This document shows positions 63,544-64,000 of a DNA stretch of 64,000 bases, piece by piece (positions within the stretch are counted from its first letter, which is position 1; each line of letters starts with the position of its first letter). The position numbers and the translations under genes are program-made. Below the pieces are notes generated by a model that saw nothing but the letters and a program-made list of their open reading frames with translations, made no database searches and was not told where the DNA came from. Source of the stretch: Chaunax sp. Z400 (Eukaryota; Chordata; Actinopteri; Lophiiformes; Chaunacidae); contig JBAGJB010000170.1 in NCBI GenBank assembly GCA_037577475.1, forward strand, positions 1-64,000, in the 5' to 3' direction.

Positions 63544-64000
63544 GTGTGTGGTGACATTGAGCCTATAGGTTTGTCTTGTTGTTATAATGAGCCTATAGGT
63601 TTGTGTTGTTGTTACACTGAGCCTATAGGTTTGTGTTGTTGTTATAATGAGCCTATAGGTTTGTGTTGTTCTATTGAGCCTATAGGTTTGTGTTGTTGTT
63701 ATAATGAGCCTATAGGTTTGTGTTGTTATTGAGCCTATAGGTTTGTGTTGTTATTGAGCCTATAGGTTTGTGTTGTTGTTCTATTGAGTCTATAGGTTTG
63801 TGTTGTTGTTCTATTGATCCTATAGGTTTGTGTTGTTGTTATAATGAGCCTATAGGTTTGTGTTGTTATTTAGCCTATAGGTTTGTGTTGTTGTTATAAT
63901 GACTCTATAGGTTTGTGTTGCTATATTGACCCTATAGGTTTGTCTTGTTGTTATAATGAGTCTATAGGTTTGTGTTGTTGTTATAACGATGCTATAGGTT

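Larger units (their letters stand above)
54239..64000. repeat. 24-30 bp satellite (GAGCCTATAGGTTTGTG-TTGTTG...)n, runs off window end
   Basis: Roughly 340 units, each with the core GAGCCTATAGGTTTGTG (variants GAGTCTATAGG, GATCCTATAGG, GAGAATATAGG) followed by one of a small set of tails: TTGTTGTTATAAT or TTGTTGTTCTATT (30-bp units), TGTGGTGACATT (29 bp), TTGCTATATT (27 bp), TTGTTATT (25 bp) and TTCTATT (24 bp). The 30- and 27-bp units keep frame, giving CCCYNEPIGL-type repeat peptides on + and TTTQTYRLI on -. The 25- and 29-bp units break it. No gene is indicated. Confidence 0.95.

Noticed and set aside
54231..63732. Cysteine-rich CCCYNEPIGL decapeptide repeat proteins (up to 229 codons)
   Set aside because: The 30-bp unit is in frame by arithmetic. 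25- and 29-bp units break every frame, and there is no signal peptide or non-repeat domain.
54239..64000. CRISPR-like array (regular ~17-bp core with variable tails)
   Set aside because: Tails are a handful of recurring variants rather than unique spacers, unit length varies from 24 to 30 bp, and the context is a eukaryotic satellite with no cas genes.

Overview
This window is almost entirely tandem-repeat DNA from an animal chromosome and has one intact mobile element embedded in it. Four satellite blocks surround a single DNA transposon. The left block carries 26 short interstitial tracts of CCCTAA/TAACCC telomere repeat, all in the same orientation (C-rich strand on +). This points to a metazoan with TTAGGG telomeres and to a subtelomeric position whose chromosome end would lie to the left. 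The transposon is a Ginger1-type element (integrase plus OTU protease), a group known from animals. I cannot name the species; an aquatic deuterostome or fish is a weak guess.

Layout. (1) 1-19270: a composite subtelomeric satellite built from four monomer classes, called A (~152 bp), B (~178 bp), C (~151 bp) and D (~110 bp) here. All start with the same ~22 bp header. A, B and C also carry the header inverted, so each is an imperfect palindrome; D lacks the inverted half and carries the telomere tract instead. Monomers follow a grammar (D always after C and always before A) and form nested higher-order repeats of about 1.3 and 6.4 kb. (2) 19271-24671: a 5.4 kb Ginger1-like transposon with ~259 bp terminal inverted repeats, one 867-codon open reading frame on the minus strand, and a noncoding half holding four ~170 bp tandem repeats. 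(3) 24671-25067: a 13 bp minisatellite starting exactly at the transposon end. (4) 25066-54239: a 29 kb satellite with a 9 bp unit (AGTATGTAT, AGTATGAAT, AGTATGTAC) in ~2.8-2.9 kb higher-order repeats, with a still larger ~12.9 kb duplication. (5) 54239-64000 and beyond: a 24-30 bp satellite centred on GAGCCTATAGGTTTGTG in ~2.3 kb higher-order repeats.

The only convincing protein-coding gene is the transposase. The many long open frames in the satellites are by-products of repeat units that lack stop codons. I found no rRNA or tRNA gene, CRISPR array or host gene. The most unusual features are the palindromic, telomere-seeded satellite with its ordering rules, and the transposon sitting without a target-site duplication exactly at the border between two unrelated satellites.
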